From assembly GCA_039621445.1 (NCBI GenBank), contig CP154955.1, forward strand, positions 5,756,785 through 5,820,784: 64,000 nt of DNA, written 5' to 3'. The notes beneath the pieces were generated by a model. The model ran no database searches. It had not been told where the DNA came from and saw only the letters and a program-made list of their open reading frames with translations. Numbering within the stretch: position 1 is the stretch's first letter; each line of letters starts with the position of its first letter. This DNA comes from Euglena gracilis (taxonomy: Eukaryota; Euglenida; Euglenophyceae; Euglenales). The translations under genes were made by a program, and so were the position numbers. Shown piece after piece: positions 41,517-53,693 of this stretch.

Positions 41517-44500
41517 ATGTCTTCGAGCTGTGCTTTCCCGGCGGCCGACTCGCCAACCTGTGGGACCGCAGCAGCTCAGTATGGGAGGCAGGCCAGCACC
41601 GACGTGCCGTCGGACAGCTTCTGCCGCCTAAGCTTTTCCACGCTGAACCTCGACGACGAATTCCGCAAACTGGTGTGCAACAGTTGCACGTTCAGTTGTA
41701 TTATTTTATCGACAACTCCTGTCCCGAAATTCACCCCAAAACTGCCGTTGGGATGAAATTTTTTTTTGATATTGTGTCAGTTACCCTTGTTCCCTCTCAG
41801 GGAGAGACCCAGGCTCTACAGGAATACCAAAACCTAATTAGGGGCAGAGAGGTCCGCCCCCCCCCCCACACCAAGCTTTCCCTTCCGGCGGCTGATTTAA
41901 ACCATATTTTTCTGCTGAAGGAATTCTTTTTTGCAAATGCCATATGGTTGGTTGGTGGGGGAGGGTTGATCCCCCACCTGCCAGGTGGGGTGGTCCAACC
42001 CCCCACCACACCTTCCTGCAAGGCCCTGCCACCCCCCCCCCTTTCTGCAGAAGGACGCACCGTCCTGCCGCACGGTGTATGACTTCGCAGTCCTGGACAG
42101 CTCCGGGATCCCGGTCCCGATGGAGCAGTTCCGGGGGAAGGTGCTGCTGATCGTGAACGTCGCCTCGTATTGCGGGCTGCCCAGGAGGTGGCCTTGGTCC
42201 CTGGGGCCAGTGGGGTGAGGTGCAGAATCATCAATTTTGATGTTGGTGCCGCCGAAAATTTGTGTGTGTTGTTGTGCCCGCCATTCTTGCCAAAATGTGC
42301 TGTTTTTGGAGGGAAACAAATTAGGTATCAAAAATGCAATTTCAGAACCGCGTAGTCATGCATTTTGGGGACTTTTTGATGCAATTTGTTGTTTTTTTTC
42401 ATTTTGAGGGAATTGCATAAATGATGTGCCCCACAAATTCAATTTCCCCAAATAATATTTCTGGGTGTATTATTCAGGGTCGCCCCTTGGGGGGTGTGCT
42501 GTGGCCAGACCGGGTGGGCGTGTGCCTTCAATCCCCCACCCAGGCATTCAGTTGGTGTGTTCACTAAAAAAATATTTTTATGTATCACAAAAATAAAGTT
42601 GTGTTCACCAAAAAATATGTGTTCACCTGTGCTCACAAAGATTTTTTCTGTGTTGACCATATTCACCAAACTTTTGTGTTCACCAAAAAATGTGCCGAGA
42701 AAAAATGTATTTTGCTTTGCCCACTCAGAAGCGGGGATCAGCATACTTTCGGGCGTGAATGGAAAAATGGTCGGGATTGATTGTAGTTTGACCCAGCTCT
42801 GGGAAAGAGGAACACCTGTGACGGCATCACGAGACTGTTTTTTTTCCCCTTGCCTGAACCAACCACTTTGGGGTTATGTCGAAGTTGGTGGCAAAGGACA
42901 CACCAGCGTTCACCCAAAAAATAATATGCGTTCACAAACTTTTTTTGTGAACACACATAGTGGTTGTCTGCCCCCACCCCGGGGGGGGAGGTGTCAGGTT
43001 TTGGGGTGACTGGTATTACAGCACAAACTGCGGCCCCATATTGCCAAAAGGAGCCATGCCCAAATATGGTTATTTCAAGAAAGTTTGCCTGTTCGTACCC
43101 CTCCAAAACCAACCCCGGCAGAATATCCAACAAGAGAGTTTTTTCCATTAAAAACGCGCCAAGTTTCTCGCTTGCCAGACTGGACGCAGAATTCTCGAAG
43201 TGCTGTCTCATCTGAATTGCTTCTTCCCGGGTCGTTGTATACTTTTTCTGCTTTTTCCCTTTTTATCTGCTTTATTATTATTATAATTCTTTATTATTTT
43301 ATTTTTATTATTTTGTTATTGTGCGTCGTATTTTTTTCTTTTTTTGACCTGTTCTTTTTTTGCCATTCTTGTCCTCTTGGGGGGTGCTTCCTGCCGCTGA
43401 CGGGGCAGTACGCGGGGCTGCAAGAGCTGCAGGCAACCTTCGGAGCGGAGGACCACTTCTCCGTCGTCGCCTTCCCGTGCAACCAGTTCGGCGGCCAGGA
43501 GCCCCACCGAGGGTTTGCCATCATTTCCATCGACCCTTGGGGGTTTGCACCACCACAAACAGTATGAGTCACAATAAATGAGTGGGTGTTACAAATCCAC
43601 ACGTCCACAACGGCCCTAAGAAACATACGCACGGTCTACCACAAAGTGCGGCCACGCTTTGTGGGGGGTTGGAAGGGAATTTGGACTTTTTTCCTTTGCT
43701 CTTCCCTCCCCGTTCAAGGAGTCTATAATTGGTGGGGTTTGGTCTGCAACATACCGTTGCTTAAGGTGTGCCTGATCTGACCCCCCTCCACCCCCCGCGG
43801 TGACAGACTGTTTTTTTTAGGAGCAACTGACTGGTTTTTGGTTCCTAGGGTTTGCACTGCACCCCAATCGGGCACACATGCACGACCCCGGCCACCGAAG
43901 ACCATCCTTCTGCCACTGATGTCTGGCCTTCAGGAACTGGGGTTACAGAGGCGAGACACAAGACTTTGTAATTTCGCTTTGCTGGTCGAGGTTTCAAACG
44001 CGAGCCGTGAAGCCCTCTTTAATGAGTCAAAACAAAATGATTGGACGCACTTCTCGAGGTTTAAACCTGAGACACCACAGCCATGCTTGGGCAACACGTC
44101 CGTGCGTCGCCACCAGCCGGAGTTTCAAACACGGCAAATGAAAGCAGACGGATGCGTTACAAACTCGCCCGCAGATGTGCCAAAATCGGTTAAAATCCTT
44201 AAATGCTAATTTGGTTGTCTAAGGTTCTGTGTAGAGTGAGTTTCCGAGTCCCTAATGGGTGGCAACTGAAAAATGGTTTTGTAAACTTTACTTGCTTAAA
44301 AACACTTCCCAGACGAACAGAGACCCTTGATAGAAGCACCAGGCTTTTGAACCCTCCCGTGTAGGTATCCACACCATATAACGACCGGTAGGGACGCTTC
44401 CCATTTTCAATAAAAAAACCAATCAATCAATTTCCAAAACCAATCAGCCGGTGCATCGGTCATATGTGGAAAAAATTTGTGGTCGGTCAATTTCGGCTGG

Positions 44501-47500
44501 CCACCGGGGGGAGGGTTGGCACCTGCTGACAGGTGCATCTGTGCACGGTTGGGAATACCGAAGAGGACACCCCCAGCCCCTGGTTTGAAGCAGGGTGTTA
44601 ACCGGGTGTGTGCCCCTCCAGCCACCCCACATGCGCACATGCACCTGTTTGAACGCAACCAGCGCGTGCATGTGCGTACAATCTGGGGCTGTGGCAACGG
44701 AGAGGGTGTGCAGCCTCCGGTCCTGTGAGCATGGCCAGGGTGAGGCGATGGCTACGGTGCCCCGTGGGAAGGTTGGGCAAGCTGTCCCACAGCGTCTGCT
44801 GAACGACAGGGCAAAGCTCTTTGACATGGTGCGCACGTGGACACGAAAGTGTTGGGATTGGAAAGCGACGGGTGAGCTCCCCTTTTAGCTTGACGGGCGA
44901 GGGCAGGAGAACCTTCAGATGGTGTGGCCGAGGGTTTGGCCGAGGTGTTTGGCCGAGGGTTTGCTGTCGCTGGGAGACAGGGGCAAGGAATGGAACTTGA
45001 CGTGTGGGGTATGTGGCCCGCACCCGGAGGCGATGCATCGTCTGGGTGTGCGCACCTGCACTCGACGTGAGCAATTTTGAGAACCAAGGACGCCAGTGTG
45101 AGGGTAGTTCACAGGCTTGTCTGTAGAACCCCTGTTGCTGCCCCCTCCGGGAAACCTTCAGTGTGCTTGCACACAGAGGTCTGCAGCACCCCGCCTACCA
45201 AAGGTGTGCCGTTTGTAGCGGTGCTCCGGTTTTGGGAATGGAAACGCCCTCCCCTTCGATTCAAAGCGCACTGTTTGTGGCGCAGTGCTTCTCCTGCCAG
45301 ATTGTGTTCCGCAGTTCTTCGGCGGCCGACTTGTGGTCCTGCAGCCACTGGGGGTTAGTGGCGGAGATTACATGTCACCGTTGGTTCTCTCAGCGTCAGC
45401 ACCAGTGCTGGGGGCCTCAAAACTGAGGTACAATGTCACACTGGAGGGATTAGATCGCGCGCACGTCTGCCCGAACTTGCCCTTCCAGTGTGCGCATATG
45501 CACGCAACTGGGGTGTCAAATCGTGCGCAAGTGCGCGCGAGGAGGGGTGTGTGGGTGCGCCGGTACGCCATCGTGCGGTGCCATGTGTCCAGAATGGTGG
45601 TTTCAAGCACCGCCAGTCCCCGGACCGTGGACGGTCCGGAGGTTAATTTGGCAGAAGGCTCAAGTGCCACTTTGGCTGCCTAAGGGAAATATGCGCATTT
45701 GCTTTAATTTAAAACCATCATTATTTTTTTTCAATGCTTTGTTAATGCTTTTAAATCAATTCCTAAGATTCGCTGGTTTTGTTTGTTTTGAGCCTTGATT
45801 GGGATGTAGTTCGGTGAAAGTCATGTGCGTGAGAACTATTTAAAAACCAGTTGTTTCGTTGGGAAATTTTGGCTGCCCTCCCCTGTTACACAAACCACCC
45901 CATACCACCCCCTTGTCGTCTGGGCATCCGGACGACCTTCCAGTGATGCCAATGTGAACAGAATGCAATTCAGAAGCATGGTTTGTAAGGGCATTTTCAG
46001 AGCATTGATTTGGCTTCATTGATTTCAAAATTGTTGGGGAACGGACAATGTGAATCTGTGAAAGGTTGGTTTGATATTGCTCGCTTGGAATTGTCAAATT
46101 TTGCATGATTTTTGGACTTCGACTTCAGTACAAGGTTCCGAAAATATCTTCTTGAACTTTCAACAAAGGAAGCAGAAAATACTCACATGCAACATTAAGA
46201 ATTGAATGCCAGAATCGGTGCACGTCACTCATTGACTGCAGGTCATTGGTCATTGTTGGGGGGTTACCCCCCCCCAACAAGTGGGGGGGGGGGTAAGGTG
46301 CCTCCCCCTTGGGACCTTTGGAACCTGAGAGCCCTCGCCGCACCCCACTCCTGATGTGTGCCGGTTCGCCTACGAAAAGTTCGGCGCGACCTTCCCCATT
46401 ATGGACAAAGTCGATGTGAACGGCCCCGGCCAGGCCATTCTGTTGCGGCGGGGACCCAATCCTGCAAACGGTGCCTGGGAATCGATTTCCAGGACTGCAA
46501 CCTATTTAGACACCCTAGACACCCCGACCACAAATGTTTGCATATCACCTCCTTTCAAGTGCAGCGACATAAGTGCATAATAACTTGGGGTCCAACCTAA
46601 AATGGCTTTGCAGCTTCAGCCAGTCCACATCCTTCCTGGAGGGAGGGAGGAGAAAGTTTCATCCACATCATGTGCCCAGCCTCCATTCCTGCCCCCAACC
46701 AGGGTTCGATATAGTGTTCAGGGTTTAGGTGGGAGGATGTCCCCTCCACCCCCCCCCCCCCCCCCCAGGGCAGAACGGGAATCGGCCGAACAGCCAGGGT
46801 GGTGGGTGGGGGGGTCGAATTTTTCCGGCGCCTTCGACACCGGGTGTTTTTCTTTGACCCATTTTGGGACCCATATAGGGGGTCCCCCCCAAAAACCACC
46901 CAAAACCCCATTTTTTTTGCACCTTCCAAAAATTCAACGTTTTCCCAAAATTTTGATTTTGAGAGGTTTTTGAAGCAAAAAATGCAATTGAAAGTCCAAA
47001 AAATTTCAAAGAGAAAAAAATGTAAGTAAAATTTGACTGTGCCAAAATTTGGTCCACTTTTTTTGACCTTCGTTTTTTTCACCCCCTCCTGAAAACTACC
47101 AACTTTTAACCCTGAATTTTTTGAGATTTTTTGTGAAAAAAATGTGGTTTTCCTTCAAAAAATCATGTGTTTTGGGTTCATTTTTCAAAAAAAAATTCAA
47201 TTTTTTTTCTTGCCAAAATCCCCGTTTTCCCGAAATCGGTGAAACTCTGTGGTGGGTGGGGGGGGTTGACCCACCCCCCCCCCCACCTCCCGGGTGGGGT
47301 GGGTCGACCCCCCCCCACCAGGCCTTCCCGTTCTGCCCTTCCCCCCGCCCCACCTGAACCGGGGGGGGGGGGGCTGGGACCCCCCCACCTGCCAAGGGGG
47401 ATTCGACCCGGGGGGTGCACGGGACTCTCCCAATAAGTCAATCAATCAGTCTCTCCGGCGCTTTGCACCGAAAAATTATTGCATTTTTGACAATTTTTTT

Positions 47501-48619
47501 TGCCCAAAAATGTGCCCAAAATGGCACTATTGGCCATTTTGGGGGGGGAAATCAATTTGAGTTTTTGGTTTTGAGGTTTTTTTTTCATTTTTTTGCGTCG
47601 CTTTTTTGGGGGTCCATGTTGCCCCTCCCCCCGCTGGACCTCGCCACTGTTTTTTGTTTAGGTGCCACCTCCCCCCACTCTTGGACTAGAGAGGGGGTCC
47701 GACCCACCCCCCACGTGCCTTTCGAACCCTGCCCCCAACCCTTCAGAATCGTCCAGCAAAGGCCTGAATGAGACGCACACCCTCTGTTCAGGTCCCTCCA
47801 CCTCAACCCCACATACTCCAGGATGGTGGTGGCTGTTTTCAGTGGATTGTTTGTGTGCTATTTTTCAAAGACCTTTTGTGCTTTTCTTTGTAAGAAAGAC
47901 AATTTACGGAACACACTGTGCCCAGTGATATTTTCGGCAAGTTTGTCTAAAATGACGTTTTTGACGACACAGACAGATAAATGCAGGAAAAGATCTTTTT
48001 TTTGTAGGCGGATGCTGACGGCACACTGGATACCTTTTTTGTCAGCGCAAATGCCTCCAATCTCCAGTCGTTGACTGCAGGCTGGGGGGTTGGGCGACCC
48101 CACCCCACCTGGTCGTTGACCGCAAGTCAGTGGTCATACGACAAGGGGGGAAGATAGGACTGTTTGTAGATCTAAAACCCCAGGTTTGTTGGGGTTTAGA
48201 ATTCTGCAGCAGTAATTTGTCTTTCGGTTTGTCAGTTGTGTTTTTTTTGAAATTGTTCATAAGATCCCAGAGGTGTTTTGTGATTGAAGCTGGGACCAAA
48301 TGTGAAGAAAATATCAAGCTTGGTCGGCATACGTTGCCCGAGAATTTAAAACGTTTGAAACAAAAGAGGAAGCAGAGAAACGCTTCCGAAAAAGTGTCCA
48401 AATTTTTGCGGGAGTTTTGTGGTCTCATTTCGGCGGTGGCGGATCCTGGCTGCGTGGGAGTTCCTGAAGCATGAGCAGCCGGGCTTTCTCTCCACGGTCG
48501 CCGTCAAGTGGAATTTCACCAAGTTCCTCGTGGACCGGGAGGGGCGGGTCCGCAAGCGGTACTCGTCCACCGCCCGCCCGCAGGCGATGGCCGCTGACAT
48601 CGCCAAACTTCTCCAGTGA
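41517..48619 (+). CDS. GPX: Glutathione peroxidase (Cys type), five exons
   Basis: Enzymes of this family reduce hydroperoxides using glutathione or thioredoxin. Exons by homology: 41517-41672 (52 codons), 42051-42179 (43), 43400-43504 (35), 46335 to ~46442, and ~48449-48619. Exon 1 ([13 protein letters not shown]…FRKL) is unconserved, Ser/Ala-rich and could be a targeting peptide. The peroxidase starts '[10 protein letters not shown]', '[13 protein letters not shown]' (catalytic Cys, no Sec), then '[10 protein letters not shown]', '[14 protein letters not shown]' (catalytic Gln), '[17 protein letters not shown]', '[17 protein letters not shown]' (catalytic Trp and Asn). All four catalytic residues are present. 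'[10 protein letters not shown]' is closest in spacing to bacterial-type enzymes. Exons are GC-rich with regular codon use. Intron 1 can be GT-AG. The junctions of introns 2 and 3 fit homology only at non-GT-AG positions within short direct repeats. The intron 4 donor is uncertain by a few codons. Confidence 0.88.
42550..42960. repeat. GTGTTCACCAAAAAA repeat element in GPX intron 2
   Basis: Inverted ends TGTGTTCACTAAAAAAA and TTTTTTTGTGAACACACA bracket several tandem GTGTTCACCAAAAAA motifs (42550-42700). It is probably a small element with a simple-sequence interior. No coding. Confidence 0.65.
43505..46334 (+). other. GPX intron 3 (2.83 kb)
   Basis: It contains a C/G-tract fragment with TGACAGACTGTTTTTTTTAGG (43733-43845), a long stretch with alternating GTGCGCACGTG-like sequence (44500-45600) and no long homopolymers, and a G/C run at 46255-46300. 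No other gene is recognised. The flanking exons share GAGCCC at the two junctions. Confidence 0.6.
46443..48448 (+). other. GPX intron 4 (about 2.0 kb)
   Basis: More than half is the hAT-like insertion 46700-47731. The rest (47740-48440) is AT-rich and of ordinary composition, without a recognised gene. Confidence 0.6.
46700..47731. mobile_element. hAT-like element O, copy 1, inside a GPX intron
   Basis: Flanked by the perfect 8-bp duplication CCCCCAAC (46692-46699 and 47732-47739). The ends are CAGGGTTCGATATA and TTTCGAACCCTG. The 1,032-bp interior has TTTAGGTGGGAGGATGTCCC, long C runs and two GGGTGGG…GACCCACCCC inverted blocks. No transposase. Copies 2 and 3 lie at 53694-54122 and 55650-55770. 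Confidence 0.92.
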
Positions 48620-48880
48620 GTCCCCCGGGGTGTGCCCCCCCCCCCCCAATCCTCCTCCGGTCTCAAACATTGCACCAATGGTTTTGGCCGAAAATGGGCG
48701 ATAATGGGTCGGAATGGGCTGGCCTGGGCAAATTTTGGGTGAAAAACTGATTTTTTTTTTGCATAATTGGCAGGTTTTTGGGTAATTTTTGCAGTTTTCT
48801 TTTTTTTTGGTACCCGGTTTGACCCCCGGTTGGCCTACGCCCTCGCCCCCCCCCCCCAGGAAACTGTCCTCCACCCCCAT

Positions 48881-49960
48881 CAGGCACCTATGGCCGACCA
48901 GGGCCGACCAGGGCCGACCAGGGCCGACCAGGGCCGACTATGATTTTCAGGACCCCTGTAGGTGGGGGTTCCGACCAGGGCTGACCAGGGCCGACCAGGG
49001 CCGACCAGGGCCGACCAGGGCCGACTTGCATGTGGTTGGCCGACCGAAGGGGAATGGATGAAGGAATTCAGCAGCTTTCCCTCTGCACCAAGCACCTCTG
49101 ATGATGGGCGATGCTGGGCGATGCAGAGAGATGCTGGCCCGGCAGCATCGACCGCGGGTTACTACGGGTTTCAGGACTGTCATAGGTGGGTTGCCGACCG
49201 CAGCCGACCGCAGCCGACCGCAGCTGACCGCAGCCGACCGCGCAACTTTTTTCTAATTGATGTCAATTTTTCAGTGAGAATGAGGAATTAGGCTCATTTT
49301 TATCCCAGATTTTGAGATTTTTCTGGCTCATCTGGCTCATGTTGTCACTTTTGGCTGTTTTTGGCCGCTTTTGGCCATTTTGGGTGGTTTTTGTCCCCTT
49401 TTGGCCCATTTGTCACCATAATTCACCAATTTTGACCTATTTTGACCATTTTTGGCGACTTTTTGCGCACTGCTTGTAATTTCGGGCATTTTGTCCTGCT
49501 CTTGGGCCATTTTTGACCATTTAAAGCCATTTTCGACCTTTTTTTTGTTATTTTGCCCATTTTTTTTGTCTCTTTTTGGTCCAATTTGACCATTTTTGAG
49601 CATTTTGTGCCAGGTGCAGCTTCTGGATTCGCGAAAACAGTGGCCAAAACAGCTTTTCTTTGGACTTTGCCCACTTTTGGCCATTTTGACCATTTTCAGC
49701 CGACCGCAGTCACTGATTTGGCAAATATCGGGCTAATTTGGGTCAATATGAGCATATTTTATGGCATTTTGGCCATTTTGCGCCCTTTTGGTAATTTTGG
49801 GTCATTTTTCACAATCTTTTTTTCTGTGACGGATACCCCCACCTATGGCCGACTATTTGCCGACCAGGGCCGACCAGGGCCGACCAGGGCCGACCAGGGC
49901 CGACCAGGGCCTCCCAGGGCCGACCAGAGCACCAAAATGGGAAATGACCATAGGTGCCTG
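48881..49960. mobile_element. hAT-like element P just downstream of GPX, with decamer arrays
   Basis: Flanked by the perfect 8-bp duplication ACCCCCAT (48873-48880 and 49961-49968). The ends are CAGGCACCTATGG and CCATAGGTGCCTG. Subterminal arrays of the decamer CCGACCAGGG (48893-48944, 48972-49024, 49858-49930) and of CCGACCGCAG (49192-49240) face each other. The interior is AT-rich TTTTGGCCATTTTGACC repeats. No coding. Confidence 0.92.
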
Positions 49961-49968
49961 ACCCCCAT

Positions 49969-51350
49969 ACCCGCTGACCTGTCCTCATGGGACCTGTCTC
50001 CCACCCTTGTACCCATTGACCTGTCTCCTGAAATTCTTTTGAATTTTTTTTGATTTTTTTAAAAGGCAATTTCAATTTCCGGGGTGAAAAAAATTCAGAC
50101 TAAATTGGACACAACGCAATTTTTTTTTCAGGTTTCTGGTGGCACATTTTGTGAAGAAAAATAATTCTTTTTTGGAGTTTTTTTTTCAGGGGGGTCGAAA
50201 ATGTCAACTTTTGTCCTCTGACCCAGAACTGCTCGGAAAACTGTACTCCACCCTCTTTACCTGTTGACCTGTCTTTATAGGGACTCCTCCCTCTGTACCT
50301 GCTGATTTGTCTGGAGACAATTTCCTGGGGGGTTCACCCCCTTCTATGCGCGCATCATTGGGCTGTAGTTTCGGACCCTCAGAGGTGTGGCATTGATTTG
50401 GGCACTGCCCGAAAGCGGTTCAAAAAAATGGCTTTTTTGGGGGGGTGCGCACATTTTTGGACTTCACTTTTGGGCCCTCGGGGGTGTGACTTTTATTTGG
50501 GCACTGCGCACCATTTGGGCACCGGGCATTTAGGGGGGGGGGGGGGGCGGGGTATTTCCACCTGGGGGACCCCTACGGGGGGGGGGGGGGCAGCCAGCAG
50601 CTTTTTCCAGCCAGCTCAAATTTTCCAGCCTGGGGAATGCCCCCAGGTCCCTAAGTGAACCTGCTGGGTGTGGCTTTCAGCACGAAGCACCAGCTTTTTT
50701 TTTTTTTCGAAAAGGCCCAATTTGGGTCCCATGCTGTGAGCTGAATGAAGGAGAAACCAGGGAGAAAACCTTAAAAGTTGCATTCTGCTTTCCAGGGGAT
50801 GGAGGGTCCCAGGCTTGGTGGGTGGGCAGGCAGGTTTTTTTTTCTTCAAGGAAGGGCACCCTGAGGGGGAGGCACTTTCAACCCCAAGGGGGGTCAGGTT
50901 TTGGGGTGGGTAGTGTTAGAGCCCTCCCCCCTGGCACTGAAGGCACAGGGGGCTCGAAAATTGTCATTTTCAAGCGGATTTTGCGTTGGTCGGCAGGCAT
51001 TGTGCCCAAACCCGACCCCAGGGGGGCGGGGTGCCTGCTATGTCACCAATATGGCACACACCCCATAGCACATGGCACCCCTGAGATTAGCAAAAAGAAG
51101 CCTGGTGGTGGGGGGGGGGCGAGGGTTGGGAGGGGTGGTGGGGGGAGAGTCCAGGTTTTGAATAGGTTGAGCTCTTAATTGGACTTGCACGCAATGGAAG
51201 GCTGAAAAGATTTGCACTGCAAATTTTGTGTAATTTATAATTTACAAATTACACTCTTGCAATTTACGTTGACTTTCAGTTATTTTACGGTAATTTCTGA
51301 AATGTTAATGAAATGTTAATTCCCCGAAACACCCATACCCATTTTATTTG
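49969..51350. other. Non-genic stretch
   Basis: Contains TGACCTGTCTCC-type short repeats (49975-50300), a G-run field (50520-50600), and a 50870-51080 block with CCCCAAGGGGGGTCAGGTTTTGGGGTG and GTGCCTGCTATG, related to 42965-43010 and 40560-40840. No gene is recognised. Confidence 0.45.
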
Positions 51351-52560
51351 ATTTTTTGTCGACTTTTTTGAACTGTTTTTGACCGAAAGTCTATGGGTTT
51401 CAGGCCCAAAACGGGGCGCTGGGGAGGGGGGGGGGTCGAAAAACGCTCGTTTTTGGCTCGAAAACAGGTTTTCCGGGTCCCGGAGGCCAAAAAACATGGT
51501 TTCCCCACAAAAAAATTTTGATTTTTTTTTAACTTTTTTGACCCGTTTTTGACCCAACGTCCATGGGTTTCGGGCCCAAAACGGCGCGCCGGGGGGTCGA
51601 GAAACACTCACTTTTGGCTCAAAAACAGTTTTCCCGGGTCCGGGAAGCCAAAAAACATCGTTTCGGGCAACAAAATTTTTTTCCGATTTTTTTTCGACTT
51701 TTTTGACCCAAAATTACCGAAAACGGCCAAAACTGTACAAAATGGCCAAAATCGGCCGAAAAATGGCCACAACCCCGGCAAAACGGGGAGTTGCGGGGTA
51801 ATCAAAATACCGTTACAAAGGGCATTCCAAGGGCTTCAAATTAGGTCTGTGGACATTTCCTTTGATTTTGCTTTATTTCCGAGATATTTTGGAAGCGTCG
51901 ATTTGTTTGACCCCGAAAACAGAAAAAAAATGGCCCCAGAATTAGGCCAAAATTGGCTCAAAAACAGTTTTCCCGGGTCCGGGAAGCCAAAAAACATCGT
52001 TTCGGGCAACAAAATTTTTTTCCGATTTTTTTTCGACTTTTTTGACCCAAAATTACCGAAAACGGCCAAAACTGTACAAAATGGCCAAAATCGGCCGAAA
52101 AATGGCCACAACCCCGGCAAAACGGGGAGTTGCGGGGTAATCAAAATACCGTTACAAAGGGCATTCCAAGGGCTTCAAATTAGGTCTGTGGACATTTCCT
52201 TTGATTTTGCTTTATTTCCGAGATATTTTGGAAGCGTCGATTTGTTTGACCCCGAAAACAGAAAAAAAATGGCCCCAGAATTAGGCCAAAATTGGCCGAA
52301 AAATGGCCGTAACTCGGGCTACACGAAGAGTTGGAGAAAAATAAACCATGGTTGGACAGGGCACAAGGGCCTCATTTTTGCTCTCCAGACATTTTCTTTG
52401 ATTTTGCTTCATTGTCGGGATATTTTGAAAAAATGGATTTTTTGACCCAAAAAAAAAACGGCCCAAAAAACGCCCCAGAATGACTGGTTTGGGCCGCAAA
52501 AGCGCGCCGGGACCATGGGCCAGGCGTGTCGGCGGCCAAAACGGCGAACGGGGGGTGATA
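51350..52560 (+). repeat. 161-bp-type modules with a perfect 339-bp tandem duplication
   Basis: 51350-51610 holds two modules. 51614-51952 is repeated at 51953-52291 with no difference I can see, including TTTTTTTCCGATTTTTTTTC runs and the ACGGGGAGTTGCGGGGTAAT segment. A diverged part follows to 52560. Identity even in homopolymers indicates a very recent duplication, or an assembly artefact. Confidence 0.9.
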
Positions 52561-52612
52561 GAGGGCCTCCAGGAGCTCATTTTGTCAGACCGACATTTCC
52601 GGAAATAATGTA

Positions 52613-52969
52613 CCTCCCCCCCCCAGCCCAATGAACACCCTTGCCCAACGAACAGGGGGTGTTCGAACCGTCTAGATTGTCACCATATACTTTTTTTTGC
52701 GTCGGCAAGGAAGTATTCCTTTGTTGCTTGTCCTCTCCTTGCAGATGAGTTCCTCCCAGTTTTCTTTTGGTGGTAATGTTTGACCCTCTGAAAACAAACG
52801 GATATGCATTTGCCGTTCATTGTTGAGCGATTACGCGTGCACTGTTTATGCACGTTTCAAGGCTACACTGAGAAGGTGGCAGAATTAGTGAACACCCATG
52901 TCCAATGAACGCCCCCCGTTCGGACCGTCTAGATTGTCACCTTAGTGTTCATTGGGCTTGGGGGGGGGG
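52613..52969. mobile_element. C-tract TIR MITE (family T)
   Basis: The 357-bp element is flanked by TA (52611-52612 and 52970-52971). The ends read CCTCCCCCCCCCAGCCCAAT and ATTGGGCTTGGGGGGGGG. Second-order repeats inside both ends are CAATGAACRCCC and CCGTCTAGATTGTCACC. It interrupts a module, whose uninterrupted form is near 52200 and 38470. No coding. Confidence 0.88.
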
Positions 52970-53072
52970 TACATTTTCTCGAGATATTTTCGAAAAATTG
53001 ATTTTTTGACCAATTTTTGGACCCGGCAAAATGGCAGAGTCGAAAGGGGGGGCAATCCTACCCAGTTTGGAC

Positions 53073-53305
53073 CCCTTCGCGGCTGAATAACTCAGGCCAG
53101 GCGGGGAGTTGGGGGTCAAACGGAGGTGATTCGGAAACTAGAAATCCAGTCGCTCGTGACTGAAAAAGAAATCCGGGAACGGAGCCGGGATCATGGTGAT
53201 AATTTGCTGGTTCCTGAGGTGCCCCTGAGGGGGGGGTTTGACCCCCCAGAGGTAAGCTTCGCTCTTACCCATAAAGGGATAAGAGCTCAGCGACCCCCCC
53301 CCACT
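53073..53305 (+). repeat. Dispersed module E with GCTCTTA hairpin, copy 3
   Basis: Same order of blocks as 38604-38850: CCCTTCGCGGCTGAATAACTC, GAAACTAGAAATCCAGTCGC, GGGATCATGGTGATAAT, AAGCTTCGCTCTTACCC, GATAAGAGCTCAGCGACC. Confidence 0.85.
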
Positions 53306-53693
53306 AATCAACCTGCCCACCGGCACATGGACAGGAAAGCACCACAGCTATCATTGGATTATGAGGTTCAGAGATGGTCGAAATCCCTGCCAAGAGGGTG
53401 ACATGTGGAATTCGATGTAATCTTTTTTCGAGGCTGTGCCACCAGTTCATCATTTGCCGTGTGGCAGCAGTTTTTTTGAGATTCTTTGTGTGATTTCTGA
53501 CACATTTTTTTTAAGCATAAATTCATGCTTCTTCTTTCCAAGAAATTTTGCGTCTGGATGTTGCGTTGGAGTTTGCTACATGTCTTTTGCAAAGGAGTTT
53601 TGTGCTTATTTGGTTATTTCCTGTGGACTTTTTTGAGGGTACACAATTTGAGTGGTTTGTTTTTCTTCTGTTTGCAACCATCTAGCCCCCCCC
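53306..53693. other. AT-rich stretch, no gene seen
   Basis: Few G/C runs, open frames up to 108 codons without recognisable domains. It could be unique sequence. Confidence 0.35.

Noticed and set aside
44407-45087. Antisense frames of 96-158 codons within GPX intron 3
   Set aside because: They overlap one another in different phases, lack domains, and sit within a GTGCGC-rich intron.
53138-53326. GCTCTTA hairpin as a tRNA or SINE promoter (box A/B)
   Set aside because: No box B consensus, no acceptor/anticodon geometry and no A-rich tail. The stem is only about 10 bp.
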